A stretch of 64,000 nt of DNA, from contig CM073590.1 of NCBI GenBank assembly GCA_037074705.1, positions 11,974,001 to 12,038,000 on the forward strand, written 5' to 3'. Shown here one piece after another: positions 24,441 to 35,046 of this stretch. Origin of the DNA: Zhengitettix transpicula (lineage: Eukaryota > Arthropoda > Insecta > Orthoptera > Tetrigidae). The notes below the pieces were generated by a model. The model searched no databases and was not told the DNA's origin. It worked only from the letters and a program-made list of their open reading frames with translations. A program made the position numbers and the translations under genes. Numbering within the stretch: position 1 is the stretch's first letter; each line of letters opens with the position of its first letter.

Positions 24441-24602
24441 ATAAAAAGTTCTCGGTTTTCACTCGGGTGCCAACCGCGATTAAACCGCGACGTGTCGACG
24501 ACCGCGAGACGTGTTGTCATCTTCTAAGTGAAGTGCTTGTGGTCGTCGAAACGTCGCGGTTTAATCGCGGTTGGCACCCGAGTGAAAACAGAGAACTTTT
24601 AT
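24441..24602. repeat. Near-perfect hairpin with 62-bp arms
   Basis: The left arm (about 24441-24503) and right arm (about 24540-24602) are reverse complements apart from a few mismatches; the shared core includes ACTCGGGTGCCAACCGCGAT and TAAACCGCGACG. The 36-base loop carries GAGACGTGTTGTCATCTTC. The right arm holds GTCGTCGAAACGTCGCGG, and the left arm on the other strand holds GATGACAACACGTC followed by GTCGTCGACACGTC, resembling a hammerhead stem II and GAAAC. The sequence just right of it (ACACCGGGAAAG) recurs at 54460. Confidence 0.75.
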
Positions 24603-24639
24603 ACAACAATTACACCGGGAAAGTCTTCGATGTTTGACA

Positions 24640-25450
24640 CCTTTACTTGTTATGTAAACTCATTCCACCTCCACCAGTACGGGTGCTTCCCGCCCTTTCC
24701 TTTTTGAAATTAGACACTTAAAACTTCTATCATGACACCATCTAATACAGCGACCCCGAAAAAGCTAATACAATTTTTATAAATGTCACCCCATCCACCA
24801 CTGTAGGTGACAGATTTGTCACAACCCCACAGTGTTTCTTCCTGGATCGTAAGTAACATTTTTATAAAGTTTGGTCGAAATTTCTATACGCGTTTAAGGC
24901 TGTACGCGGAAATTTGTTTCGCCCCCTTCCACCTCCACTCTTAGGGGTTGAACTGCATCTCAACAAGTATGGGGAAATCAGAATTAAACTCAGTGACTTT
25001 CCATAACCTCAGATTTAACACCAATCTCTGTTGTTTCCTCATTTAATTTAATGGTCTTTCATCTACTTCCTCCCCACACCCGGCAACTAGGACTGAATTG
25101 CAACTTAACTTACATATATACACCAATGTCACTTGTTTCGTGATATTTTAATGTATCACCCCTCCTACACTAGTGGTGCTGCATTCCTATGCTGTGAGGG
25201 GTTGAAGTTATTCACTAAAAACACCTAGAGAGAAACTTTTAATCACGTCGATCCCGAAAAGTAATTACACGACGCTAATATCGGCCATTTTAGCGTGTTT
25301 ATACATTCACCCTCGTTCACCGCTTGGGAGTTACCTAACGCTTCGAAACACCAACAGAAACCTTCGCGGGGATGAGCACAAAGTTTCATTGCAATCGAAT
25401 GAATGATATATATATATAGGAACGCATAGCAAACACAGGCACACATTAAT
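24640..25450 (-). mobile_element. Helitron-like repeat, minus copy
   Basis: On the minus strand the family motifs appear several times: CCCCTAAGAGTGGAGGTGG, AACAGAGATTGGTGTTAAATC-type and AATTTCGACCAAACTTTAT. The right side is an ACAT/(TA)n run, the family's 5' side. No 3' hairpin was found at the left. It is joined directly to the hairpin on one side and to T2 copy B on the other. Confidence 0.5.
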
Positions 25451-25456
25451 ATATAT

Positions 25457-26466
25457 ATTGTAATAAACAATAATAGAAGTTTTAATTAATTTAAAGAATT
25501 TGCCTCACGTTGAAGCGCCATTTATTTAATAATGAAATGGAAGGCTTTTATTTAAATGAAATAATAATCAAAAATTAACAAACAACGTATTTTTATTTTA
25601 TTTTGTGGCAATAAATATAATTACAAACACAAATTTGAGATGTTTCTCTCAGGGCCTGTACTGGGTTTGATAATTAACACAACAAATTGATTTGAAATAT
25701 TATTAACAAAACAGTTTACAATTTACCTAAACAATATGTCGATAGAATGAAAGAAATGAAAAAATAAAGAAATTAACTCTGATTGACAATTAAAATAGAA
25801 ATAAATCTGACATTATCCTTTAATTAGCGTTTACAATTAATAATTAGTTTTGGTTTTGTTACTTACATACTGTCCAGCTGGTACCAGCATTCTTTTTGGT
25901 TTCGGAAGTACACTATTGCAAAATTATACACTGATTCTAAATCGACTCACAGATTTTACACTATTTTACACTATTGAAGTCAAAATCAGGAACTCGTTTG
26001 ATCCTCTTGAATGTCAGCTATCTGATGTCTGCTTGCCTTACAGGAATCCTATGATTCGTAATAAATTAGTCTTTTACTGATTTGGACTTGCAACGTAGCT
26101 CCTTGAAGATTTGATTTAACTGATAATTCTTTCGGAGCGAATTAACTTTAGCTCCTTGCTGTAGACTTAAACTGTCAGCTTTACTATTCCGCTCTTTGCT
26201 GCTCACCAGAAAAACTTCATCCGTCAACAGCAATCTTTCATCACCAACCCTATCCTAGCTGGCTGTAGACGTAAAAAACTGACTTCCTTTCCTGGCTGGC
26301 TATAGACGTAAACTGCTCGACTTTCATGCGCGCAAAACGCCATTTTGACTTTTCAACAAAAGCGGCTGAGCTTGCTTTTCATTGTTGCTTTGTTCGATCA
26401 GGCCGCTATAAACAATTCAAATTTTATGTCCAAACAATTAATGACCTAATTAATTGGCATTACAAT
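25457..26466. mobile_element. T2 element copy B
   Basis: About 1 kb, collinear with copy A at 17026. The ends are ATTGTAATAAAC on the left and, reversed, ATTGTAATGCCAATTAATT on the right. It is flanked by (TA)n on both sides, the right tract being 26466-26512. An internal duplicated GGCTGTAGACGTAAA / GGCTATAGACGTAAA pair is present near 26260-26315. Confidence 0.6.
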
Positions 26467-26472
26467 ATATAC

Positions 26473-26512
<40 letters not shown>
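26466..26512. repeat. (TA)n microsatellite
   Basis: A TA run adjoining the right end of T2 copy B. Confidence 0.95.
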
Positions 26513-26516
<4 letters not shown>

Positions 26517-27264
26517 AATTAGTTTTTATTTTCATACTGGAAAAACTAGTTTTCTTTAATTATTTATTTCGTCATTGTCTTCTAAATATTGGAATTTAAG
26601 TATTTTTTCGGAGTTCATTAACCTTTAATTTCTACTTAATTTGTACAATGCTATGATACATGATGCTGGAGTAGAATTGGATTGAAATAATTTTGGCGTT
26701 TCAGTTAATGAATTAATTTCTTTTTTTACATTTTACATTAACTATTATTTAAAGCTACATTTTGGTTATGCTTTCATATATAACCATCTAGTAAGTCAAG
26801 TATGATTTAGAGAAGTACCCGAGATACTTTCCAAGTTTGTTCCGAATGTTAGCGTATGGTTTGTTTCCTGAGACTGTCGGAGTTGTGAGGCTCCAACTTT
26901 AACAGGTGCGTCGCTACCCATGGATATTAAAGTTCCAGTGGGCCTGTGCACTCAACTATTTCCCACGGCGAAGCATCAATAACCCTCGCATATTCGCAGG
27001 AATCTCATTACACGAGCAGAGGCTCTGATTAGTAAAATATTAATAAAAGAATTGTTTAATACAAACTAGAAATTAAATAACTCTAACGAAAGCAAATATA
27101 CATTTTATAAATATGATTAATGTACGTTTAGTATATTTCTATTTGTTTCAATAGAAGTTCTCGTCTGAACTTTCCAGTCATAGTAAATAGTTTTCTTAAT
27201 ATATTGTAGAGATTACAAATGAAATGCTTTATAATAAATTGTTTCTTTAATTATTGGCAGCGAA
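26513..27264. other. AT-rich stretch, no gene seen
   Basis: A GC-richer segment near 26880-26990 has no coding signature. Confidence 0.35.
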
Positions 27265-27720
27265 ACTTTGAGGCCAAAGCATTGTAAAAAGCAACATTGT
27301 TTGGCGCGAGAATTCAGAGACTATAATAGTTACTACGATGTATTGTCGAAAAGGTATATAAGACACTCAGAACTGTAGCGGAGGTATAGTCACTCAGATA
27401 TTCAGAGAGCAGAGTGTGTGTTTGGGAGGCAAGGCAATATGGTGTGTGAGAGACAGTCAGTGTGTTATGGAGGAGCTGACCATGGCAGTCCGAGCTAGAG
27501 TCTGTGATGGCTGAATTCAGCTAAGTATGGGCTGGATATCACCAGTTTTTCTATTAAAGATTTTCCACAGCAGACTGAGCGTGACAGCAAAGTAGAAAAG
27601 CACCCAAAGTGTTGGAATAAAATCAGTGCTATGGAATGTCAGTGAAATTAGTGTTCTACAAAAAAATTAATTAATCACGTGTGCACAAACAAGATCAGCT
27701 ATAAATAAATGGTATGTAAA
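27265..27720 (+). promoter_or_regulatory. Possible LTR or Pol II promoter with TATA box
   Basis: TATATAAG at 27355-27362 is followed about 39 bases on by CTCAGATATTCAG, an arthropod initiator-like TCAG context, then a GTGTGTG-rich leader-like stretch, an AATAAA at about 27620 and a GT-rich region. TATA box, start, leader and polyadenylation signal within about 300 bp is the layout of an LTR. No second copy, primer binding site or coding domain was found, so it could be a solo LTR or a host promoter. Confidence 0.35.
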
Positions 27721-28063
27721 AACAAAACATATCGTTTACCGCCAGATTTCTACAACTTTTACAGATTTCTATAGTTTTTTTTATTAGTATAAAATTTTGT
27801 TATTGTAAATTTGAAATAATATTTTTCTTTTGTAGTTTGGTGAAAATTGCAAATCACTGTCTTTATTAGAGGACCTATAAGGGGCTCTGAAAAATAGACT
27901 CAAAAAAGCTATGCCATTTACTTAAAAATATAAAATGTAAATTCAACAAAATCTAATTTGTCAAATAAATAGTCTTTGTTATCTCTTTTTAAAATATTGG
28001 TTTAATTTTGACTACTTCCCTTTGCTTATTTAATAAAAAGGGGATAAACACATTATTTGGCAC

Positions 28064-28068
<5 letters not shown>
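27721..28068. other. AT-rich stretch, no gene seen
   Basis: Low-complexity AT sequence leading into a (TA)n tract at 28069-28096. Confidence 0.4.
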
Positions 28069-28096
<28 letters not shown>

Positions 28097-28099
<3 letters not shown>

Positions 28100-28172
28100 T
28101 CCCTTCCTATGCTATTAAAGGGGAGTTGCCCAATGTGGATCACCCTCATGTAGCCTATTGCCCTAAAAAAAG
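28097..28172 (+). mobile_element. R1 retroposon copy 4, 3' fragment
   Basis: Only the last part of the family is present, from TCCCTTCCTATGCTATTAAA to TAGCCTATTGCCCTAAAAAAAG. It follows a (TA)n tract and is followed immediately by the next copy. Confidence 0.65.
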
Positions 28173-28512
28173 AGTTGTCCTCAATTCCCATTGGGGAATA
28201 GTCGGCCAGCTGCCTCCTAAACTGGTCGAGGCACGGAGAAGGGAATGCTGCGTCCCCACAGCAAACTCCTCTCCCGCTATCGGAAGGGCGTGGGACAAGT
28301 ACCCAATGCCCGACCTACCTGATGCAGGTTTTTCTAGGGTTTTCCCTGAATTTCTATAGGCGAATGCCAGGTAGGATCCTTAAACCATAGCCCGGGGGCC
28401 CTAGTAACCCTTGGCTACATTACTCTACCCTTCCGCATCCCCCCTTTCAAATCCCTTCCTATGCTATTACAGGGGAGTTGCCCAATGTGGATCACCCTCA
28501 TGTAGCCTGTTG

Positions 28513-28514
<2 letters not shown>
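28173..28514 (+). mobile_element. R1 retroposon copy 5
   Basis: It begins at AGTTGTCCTCAATTCCC, that is, 5' truncated at nearly the same place as copy 3. It runs through GCCAGCTGCCTCCTAAACTG and TAGCCCGGGGGCCC to TAGCCTGTTGCCC, where a (TA)n then (GT)n tract replaces the A-tail. Confidence 0.75.

Positions 28515-28590
<76 letters not shown>
28515..28590. repeat. (TA)n followed by (GT)n microsatellite
   Basis: A TA run to 28560, then a GT run to 28590. It sits exactly at the 3' end of R1 copy 5. Confidence 0.95.
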
Positions 28591-28593
<3 letters not shown>

Positions 28594-28594
28594 G

Positions 28595-28756
28595 ACGGAT
28601 TGTCTGCGAGGGCTATTCTCTTAAAATATAGCCCGGGGGCCCTAGTTAACCCTTGGCTACCTTCCTCTACCCTTCCGCATCCCGCCTTTCAGATCCCTTC
28701 CCATGCTATTAAATGGGAGTTGCCCAACGTGGATTACCCTCATGTAGCCTGTTGCC

Positions 28757-28758
<2 letters not shown>
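28595..28758 (+). mobile_element. R1 retroposon copy 6, internally deleted
   Basis: The 5' part (GTCTGCGAGGGCTATTCTCT) is joined directly to the 3' part beginning AATATAGCCCGGGGGCCC, so about 370 bp of the middle are missing. It ends TAGCCTGTTGCCCTAA into (TA)n at 28759-28797. Confidence 0.7.

Positions 28759-28797
<39 letters not shown>
28759..28797. repeat. (TA)n microsatellite
   Basis: A TA run at the 3' end of R1 copy 6, with a shorter run continuing near 28803. Confidence 0.95.
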
Positions 28798-28859
28798 GTA
28801 TTTATATATATATTACAAAAACGGGTGTGTACGTTGATAGATTTGGATATGTTGTTTAA

Positions 28860-29045
28860 TAAGTTGTATATTGTTAAGTTTTTCTTTGGTGGCAACATTC
28901 ATCAATCGGGGCCCGCGCGCTAGTAGTATTGTTTGTGTTTGTAAATTCAGTCTGTGCTTCGGCTCCCGCAGGGAGCGGTTCGCTGCTGAGGCGGTAGCTC
29001 TCGAAACACGTGCTCGCTCCATCCGAGACACGGAGAGCTTAAAAA
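28860..29045. other. GC-richer island of unknown nature
   Basis: The segment around GGGGCCCGCGCGC and GGAGCGGTTCGCTGC is much richer in GC than its flanks and contains CG dinucleotides. Frames are open on both strands for about 60-70 codons, but no protein family, splice context or repeat partner was recognised. It may be a 5' exon, a promoter or part of a repeat. Confidence 0.3.
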
Positions 29046-30032
29046 GTGTGTAGTACAGAAACGGTACTTTTTAGGTACATATCGTACATGTGTAAACCAC
29101 GCTCTAAGATATATGTAAAGTAATGTCTCAAAGAATAGTTATGGAGTTTTTTTAAGTTTAGATAGTTTTTTACTTAGCTAAATAAGAAATTATCTGGCGC
29201 CCTATTATTGTAGAAGTTTGAGAGATCTGGACGAATCGGCGAATTCAAAGCAGTATCGCTACATATTACATCCCAAGTGAGTAAAAAAACCTACCCAAAG
29301 GATACCGGCTACAATATATTTGCTTACCATTTCATTGGTTTTAAACCAAGAAGAGTAAACTTCCGGGAATCCGAAAACAATAAAATTCTTTGAAATGTTT
29401 ACTGATTTTATTAATTTCATTTTTACTGCCTTCACAAAGAAAGAATTAAGTCAGATATTTTCATGTGACTTAATTTTTTTTTTACTGATTTTAATTATTA
29501 GAACTAATCGGTCAAAACGAATACTTCTTCTCTTTAGACTGCTATTCGACTAGCATATTAATGATATAATACTTCAAACAAAAATTAAATTATTGTATAT
29601 TGAACATTAGAATTAACGTTACTATTGCTGTTGTATGTTTTTCTTGATAATTCATTCAATTCGGCATTAGTTTGCGATACACAGATCCCTATCGGACAAC
29701 CATGTTCTCTACTTTGGCTTGATAACATTCATTCTTGAAAAGTTTCCCATCACCAATGAAAGGTGAAAAATACATTTTGAAAAGTTACTCAAGTTTGAAA
29801 ATTTTTATTTTGTTAGCCTTTAATGCAATACTGTCAAATGTGAACATTTGTAAAAATCAAACACGTGTTTCATGCGTAACAGTGTAATTCGTTATTAATT
29901 AGGTGAAATAGCCAAATGCAGACAAAAACTAAGTGATGATGTAATATTTTATCTGAAATGCTTCATATTAAAATGAAAAGTTTACGTCTATTTTGAAAAT
30001 TAATAGTAAGAATGATAGACAAACACTCACAG
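29046..30032. other. AT-rich stretch, no gene seen
   Basis: The last 100 bases (TTTACGTCTATTTTG ... GATAGACAAA) resemble the outer flank seen near 21880 and 48920, so the fold-back family may extend further out than its clear end. Confidence 0.4.
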
Positions 30033-30055
30033 TGATAATATAAATACCACACAAC

Positions 30056-30084
30056 GTTTCTGGAAGCCTGGTTCCTTTCTTCAG
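30056..30084 (-). ncRNA. Hammerhead-like core, left terminus
   Basis: On the minus strand CTGAAGA, then AAGGAACCAGGCTTCCA, then GAAACGTTGTG. GGAA and TTCC can form stem II. The core halves fit the hammerhead consensus CUGANGA/GAAA; stems I and III are not established. Confidence 0.4.
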
Positions 30085-30401
30085 GGTCTAAGAAAACTAA
30101 AAAACACAAGAGCCTTGAGCGACACAACTGCACAGGCTAGTTGACAAAATTGTAAACCTTTTGTCACGTCGCGTTGCGTCAAAACTTTTTGTGTGTAATT
30201 GGCTGTTTCATATAGAACACTCAACGTCACAGCAATTAACGTACAAACGGATACTATAAAACTCAACAATATCTACGATCTATTATTGTTACGCTAATCC
30301 TTATGCTTTCGCATTATTTTTGCGTTTTACTTCGTTTCGGAGTTTGTCAACTGTAATTATGAGGTTGTGTCGCTCCTGGCTCTAGTGTATTTTCCAATCA
30401 G

Positions 30402-30430
30402 CTGACGAAAGAGAGAATGATCCCAGAAAC
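30402..30430 (+). ncRNA. Hammerhead-like core, right terminus
   Basis: CTGACGA, then AAGAGAGAATGATCCCA, then GAAACGTTGTG. Stem II is weaker here than in the left terminus, but the bases on either side of it match the consensus. Confidence 0.35.
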
Positions 30431-30455
30431 GTTGTGTGGTATTTATATTATCACT

Positions 30456-33435
30456 TAATTTTGTCTTTATTTGACTATTTCGTCTAATTATTATATTTTA
30501 TACAGACATTAAATTCTCGTTTCAAGAATTCGTTATTGCCTGACGACCGCTTGTTGCAAACATCTGATTCTGAGAACACTTAAAATTTTGTTCGTGGGAA
30601 TGCTAGCTGTCCTACTTTCAGGTATGTCGTGAGTCTGGAAAAGAAAGTCGAAGGTTATAAAACATGACGTAGTAATGAAATGAAAAAGTTTCAAGGTCAG
30701 AGTATCAAAAATATGTACGTTAGGGGAAAAATGCGCGGAATACTTCATATAAGTTTTTATTTGGAACAGAGGTCCTGTGAGAATTGACTTCGATGCATCT
30801 GAGATTTTTTAGAAAGTGATTCAAGAGCTGCAGAGTGACAGTAAGAAAGTTATATGGTACTAAAAATGATACGACGGAAGTGAAAATTATACGACATAGA
30901 TCGAAGTGATAGGAAAGAATGGTACGGAGGCAGAAAGTTATATAAAAAGTTATACAATTGAAAGTGATAGGTAGAAGTTATAAAAAATCATAGACTGAAA
31001 TAAAGAGTGTTATTGACGGAAATTTATTGCAATGGTAGGACGACGGAAGCGAAACTTCGTCATGGGATCCTACGAGCCACGGCCGCCAGAATTTGGAGAC
31101 TTTTCATTCCAGTCTCTCTACGCTACCAACAGTTCATTTTCCAAAGTAATTGCGTAATGCGTCGGGATTGTACTGCAATTTTGCAACTGCCCGAAACAGC
31201 CAAGCCCGTGGAAATAACCTGGGATTATGAATTCATTTGATTAGATTTTTGTTAGTATTTTTAAAATGTAATAATCTACATGAATAACTTTTGTTTTTTA
31301 TTCTGTTGATATTTCGTACGAATCATATTGTAAATAATATTTAGATCCATAATAAACTGTATTAGTTCAGTAAATGTTTGATTTTTGTTGTATTCATACG
31401 GTTATTTATTACAAATTTGTCTCCAAACCTGAGGTTTTCTATAGTTACAAAATTAATTTTTCTTATAGACGGTCCAAAGCGGAACTTTGTTTTCATAATA
31501 TTAATTGTTTCAGTGGGTGTTTCACACAGGATACAGAATATACGTGGTGCAAGCGCATTAACCTGGGTTCTATGAAGTTTTTGGATAATAAACCACTTCA
31601 TCTTTATTTGTAAACTTACCACACTTTTATTTTCGTATAAGAAGTCACAAAGTCGAATAACTTGGATTATTTTCAAGCTTCTTTGTTCACAGTATCGTGA
31701 GGAAACATGAGTAAATCTAAATCAAGATTACTTGAATGATATTTAAACCACAGTTCTCTCAAAGTAACTTGACTAAACCACACATTTATGTTTTGTATTT
31801 TTTAAAAATATATTTTATATATGCATTGCGGATTAACTTTTTAGCTGGTACTCCATCAGCTTGACATGTGACGTGAATACAAAACAAAACACTCTCGTTA
31901 CGTCACTAGCCGCTGAGTGACAAAGATACATAAAAGAGAGATGACAGCAGGGTTTCAATACGTGCTTTCATTACCTACGAACGATTACAAATCTTAGCCA
32001 CAGAATTACTTATGTAACCTAATTATTACGCTGAATTTAACTAACAAAAATCCGCTGGTCGCCAGTAACTAATAGTTGCAATAAATAAAACAAAAATATT
32101 TCACTTTGAATTACATTCCAAAATAACTTCGGATTTTCTCACAACGCAGCATTAAACAAACTCAGAAATCTTCTCTTAAAAATTACACAATGCTGAGTTT
32201 CTATAGTGCGCGTCACACATCTTGACGTCCCAGTTTAGTGTACTTCTTCGCTGGCGCTATTCCCCGTACGCTGCTAATCACATTCAGTAAGCGACTACAG
32301 TTTAACCATATTACATAATTGTGTATGCGTTTATTCCTCGCTGCCTTCCCTCCATCAATTTGCGCCACTCGCCTTCGCCGTTGACTCGTCCTAGTGTTGA
32401 GTCTGTGCGTATGGCTTCCAAATGAAAACACTTGGCCAAATAAATTTAGATATGAAATTTCAATTTCTTTACGCTTCTCTTAAACGCTTAGCTTTAATTA
32501 GAAAATTGGGGAAATCTATAAAAAGCGTTAAATTAATTAAGTTTTACTTGCACATACGTTGTCCCAACCCTTTGTTAATAAATAGTATTTACTGTTTAGT
32601 ATTCTGGGTCTCAAATTTTCTTAATGATTTTATATGAAGCAAAGCTGGAAATGGTTTCCTTAATAAATAATTTACAATTGATCGTCAAATTTGTTATGTT
32701 CCACTGTTTTAACAATAAATTTGCTATTATACTTATTTTTGTGGTGAAGAAGGATGAAAATTACGTAATAATTATGATTATGATAAATGTCTTTAATTAT
32801 CTTATTATTGCATTGGAAATTCTGCTTAATTCCAAAGTACTATAATTATAATGTCATGCATATATTAAACAATTTCTTGCGTGGAAACGGAAGTATTCAA
32901 ACTTTATTAATATGATATTAAATTGTTTTCAAATAGAATTACTACTCCGTTACCGCGAACTATGTTTCATTATATATATATCACTCGATACGTTAATATA
33001 AAAAATATAAAAACAGTTTGTTTAAATGTAGTGCCTAATACCAAATATGTTGACCATGATTCAAAGCAATCTTTCTAAGTAGAATGAGAATGCTACAGCT
33101 CTGCTCAGAAGTATGTATGCACAGTTATGACGGACATGAAGTCAAAGGGGCTATAAATGGAGGAAGTATGTAATATACGGGTGGATTCCGGCTACTGGTG
33201 AGTGTAAACGAGCAGTTTACTGCAGCTGTAAAGTGGCGAGACTCCCTCGGGTCATCTTCATAAAAGAACAGGAGAATCATCCTTAAACGTCTATAATTCC
33301 GATTTGATGATTTTTCAAGCTAATAGTTTCCTTGGAAGGGGGATATACAAATATCACGAAAAAAATATAAAAGAAAAAGTGGATAAACTTGTTCGTCTCG
33401 ATGGGAATTTCGCACCGAATATGTACTCGATAATG
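30456..33435. other. Long stretch without a recognised gene
   Basis: Several frames of 70-104 codons exist (for example 31362-31676 minus and 31374-31613 plus) but they overlap one another on opposite strands and show no known motif. A 41-codon frame from 31032 (MVGRRKRNFV start) lies in a patch of better codon composition, but nothing further supports it. A GC-richer segment at 32200-32420 is unassigned. Confidence 0.35.
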
Positions 33436-33510
33436 GTAACTTAGTTGGTAGAACTTCCGCCTGTCTCTGGTTCGATTCCTGATCAAGTCGATATTTATCC
33501 ATCCTGATAC
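33436..33510 (+). mobile_element. tRNA-derived SINE head (family S1)
   Basis: An A-box-like TTAGTTGGTAGAAC (33441) and a perfect B box GGTTCGATTCC (33469-33479) are spaced as in tRNA genes, with CCGCCTG between. The sequence does not fold into a complete tRNA and continues as GTCGATATTTATCC, as in tRNA-derived SINEs. A relative is at 51183. Confidence 0.6.
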
Positions 33511-34639
33511 TTAAATTCAATTTGTTTTCCATTAAATTCTGAAGGTGAAAAGGCTTGAGTTTGCTCTAGAAATTAAATGAATGCTGGCAGATGTGAAGTT
33601 ACACGCGTTTATTCTATCGTTTTAAACTCAGTTCTCTTCATTACGAGATTTTACTTAGATAGGAATTACATGGAAATAAATTAATAACGGCAGTACACTT
33701 CGTGTACTCTTATTAAAATGTATTTATATTTTACAGGCCCAAGTATAATCAACTACGAAAAAAGTTTGGTATGGAGGGACACTAAATTATGATTATTTTT
33801 AAATTTAGTGTTTCTGTTCCCATCTTATGGTTTCTTTCAAAGTTCAGTTAAAATACACTTATTCTTAACTTTCCAGATTAATAATTTGTAAGAAACTGTC
33901 ACTCTAATTCCATCATTGTGACATCCATAAACTCTTCTAAGATACTGTCAGATTCCATTGAAAAATATTGTTAATGTAAGGCGTTTGCAAACAGAGAAAT
34001 CGCGGTATTTCATTTAAAATTTTCAGATTGTGTTGAAGCGCCAATTCAGGTTTAATGCACAATAAATAAATTAAGAAAGGACGATCCGAAGTGTATAATT
34101 GCGATTAAATCAAGATAATTAAGCTTTAAGTTATTCCTCTTTTAAGTAGCAATGTGACAAATATTTGTCCATTGCCTTTAGGTTTAATTTAAGTTTCGAA
34201 AACTGTAAATTTGGAACAGCGTTTTAGGTTATCGTAATTTTAGGACTATCAGCAATGTTCGATTTTATGTACATCCTGTTCCGAGCCTAATGACTACTAT
34301 TCAACAGAACTGCTGACCTGACTTTACCGCAAACAATTTGCTCCCGAGAACACAGCAAATATTCAGAACTCCATCGGAAATAGCTCTCCCGTATTGTCAC
34401 CTTTATGTAACGTCCAGTTCCACTAAAATGTTCTATTTTACATTTTACGTGTGACTTGAGAAAAAACTTATTCGAACACTTATTATGAGAAACATATTAG
34501 CATAATAATTTAAGAATCTGAACATGAAAGCAGCCTGAATATCTCAACGAAGCATATTTGAATTTTGAGGTATTTCATAATGAAATTCCCCGCACTTATG
34601 ATACTTTATTTAATTTTTAATTTACCGTGATGTTGCAGT
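33511..34639. other. AT-rich stretch, no gene seen
   Basis: Only short frames. Confidence 0.4.
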
Positions 34640-35046
34640 TCAAAGCCGAGGAAAAGCGTCCTGTTTAGAGAAGTGTATGTCCCGGTGTCGCAGACCTTGG
34701 GCACACAGTAAGAGTTGTATTCTGTTCCCATCGGAACAGTCGGCCAGCTGCCTCCGAAACTGGTCGAGCCACGGAGAAGTGAATGCTGCGTCCCCAATGC
34801 AAACCCTTCCATCCGAAGGACGTGGGACCAAGTGCCTTACCTATCTGAAGCAGGTTTTGTAGGATTTGTTCAGCATCACTTTTAGGTGAATGCCGGGTAG
34901 GATCCTTAAACCCTAGGCCGCGAGCTCTAGTTAACCCTTGGCTACCTTCCTCTTTCCTTCCGCATCCCCCCTTTTCAAATACCTTCCTATTAAAGTGGAG
35001 TTACTACCACGTGTATTACCCTCATGTAGACTGTTACTCTAAAAAT
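34640..35046 (+). mobile_element. R1 retroposon copy 7
   Basis: It starts at AAGCCGAGGAAAAGCGTCCT (the family's CCGAGGCACCTCGGCCTG region), continues through the CCGGTGTCGCAGACCTTGGG motif and ends TAGACTGTTACTCTAAAAATG. A deletion of about 20 bp relative to copy 1 lies near 34810. Confidence 0.7.

Larger units (their letters stand above)
30033..30455. mobile_element. Fold-back element, short version
   Basis: The termini GATAATATAAATACCACACA (30033 onward) and its complement ending at about 30452 enclose two arms, each with a GAGCGACACAAC-like segment and inverted partners around AACAATATCTACGATC near the centre (about 30260). The same interior motifs occur in the longer element at 47912-48865, so this looks like an internally deleted relative. 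Both termini carry the CTGANGA/GAAAC pair pointing outward. Confidence 0.65.

Noticed and set aside
28411..28923. 170-codon plus-strand frame
   Set aside because: Most of it is translated (TA)n and (GT)n microsatellite and R1 sequence; repeated Tyr-Ile and Cys-Val are artefacts.
31362..31676. 104-codon minus-strand frame as a gene
   Set aside because: An almost equally long plus-strand frame overlaps it, and neither shows a motif, splice context or unusual composition.
33436..33510. Functional tRNA gene
   Set aside because: The A and B boxes are good but the arms do not close into a cloverleaf, and a related sequence is present at 51183, so a SINE is more likely.
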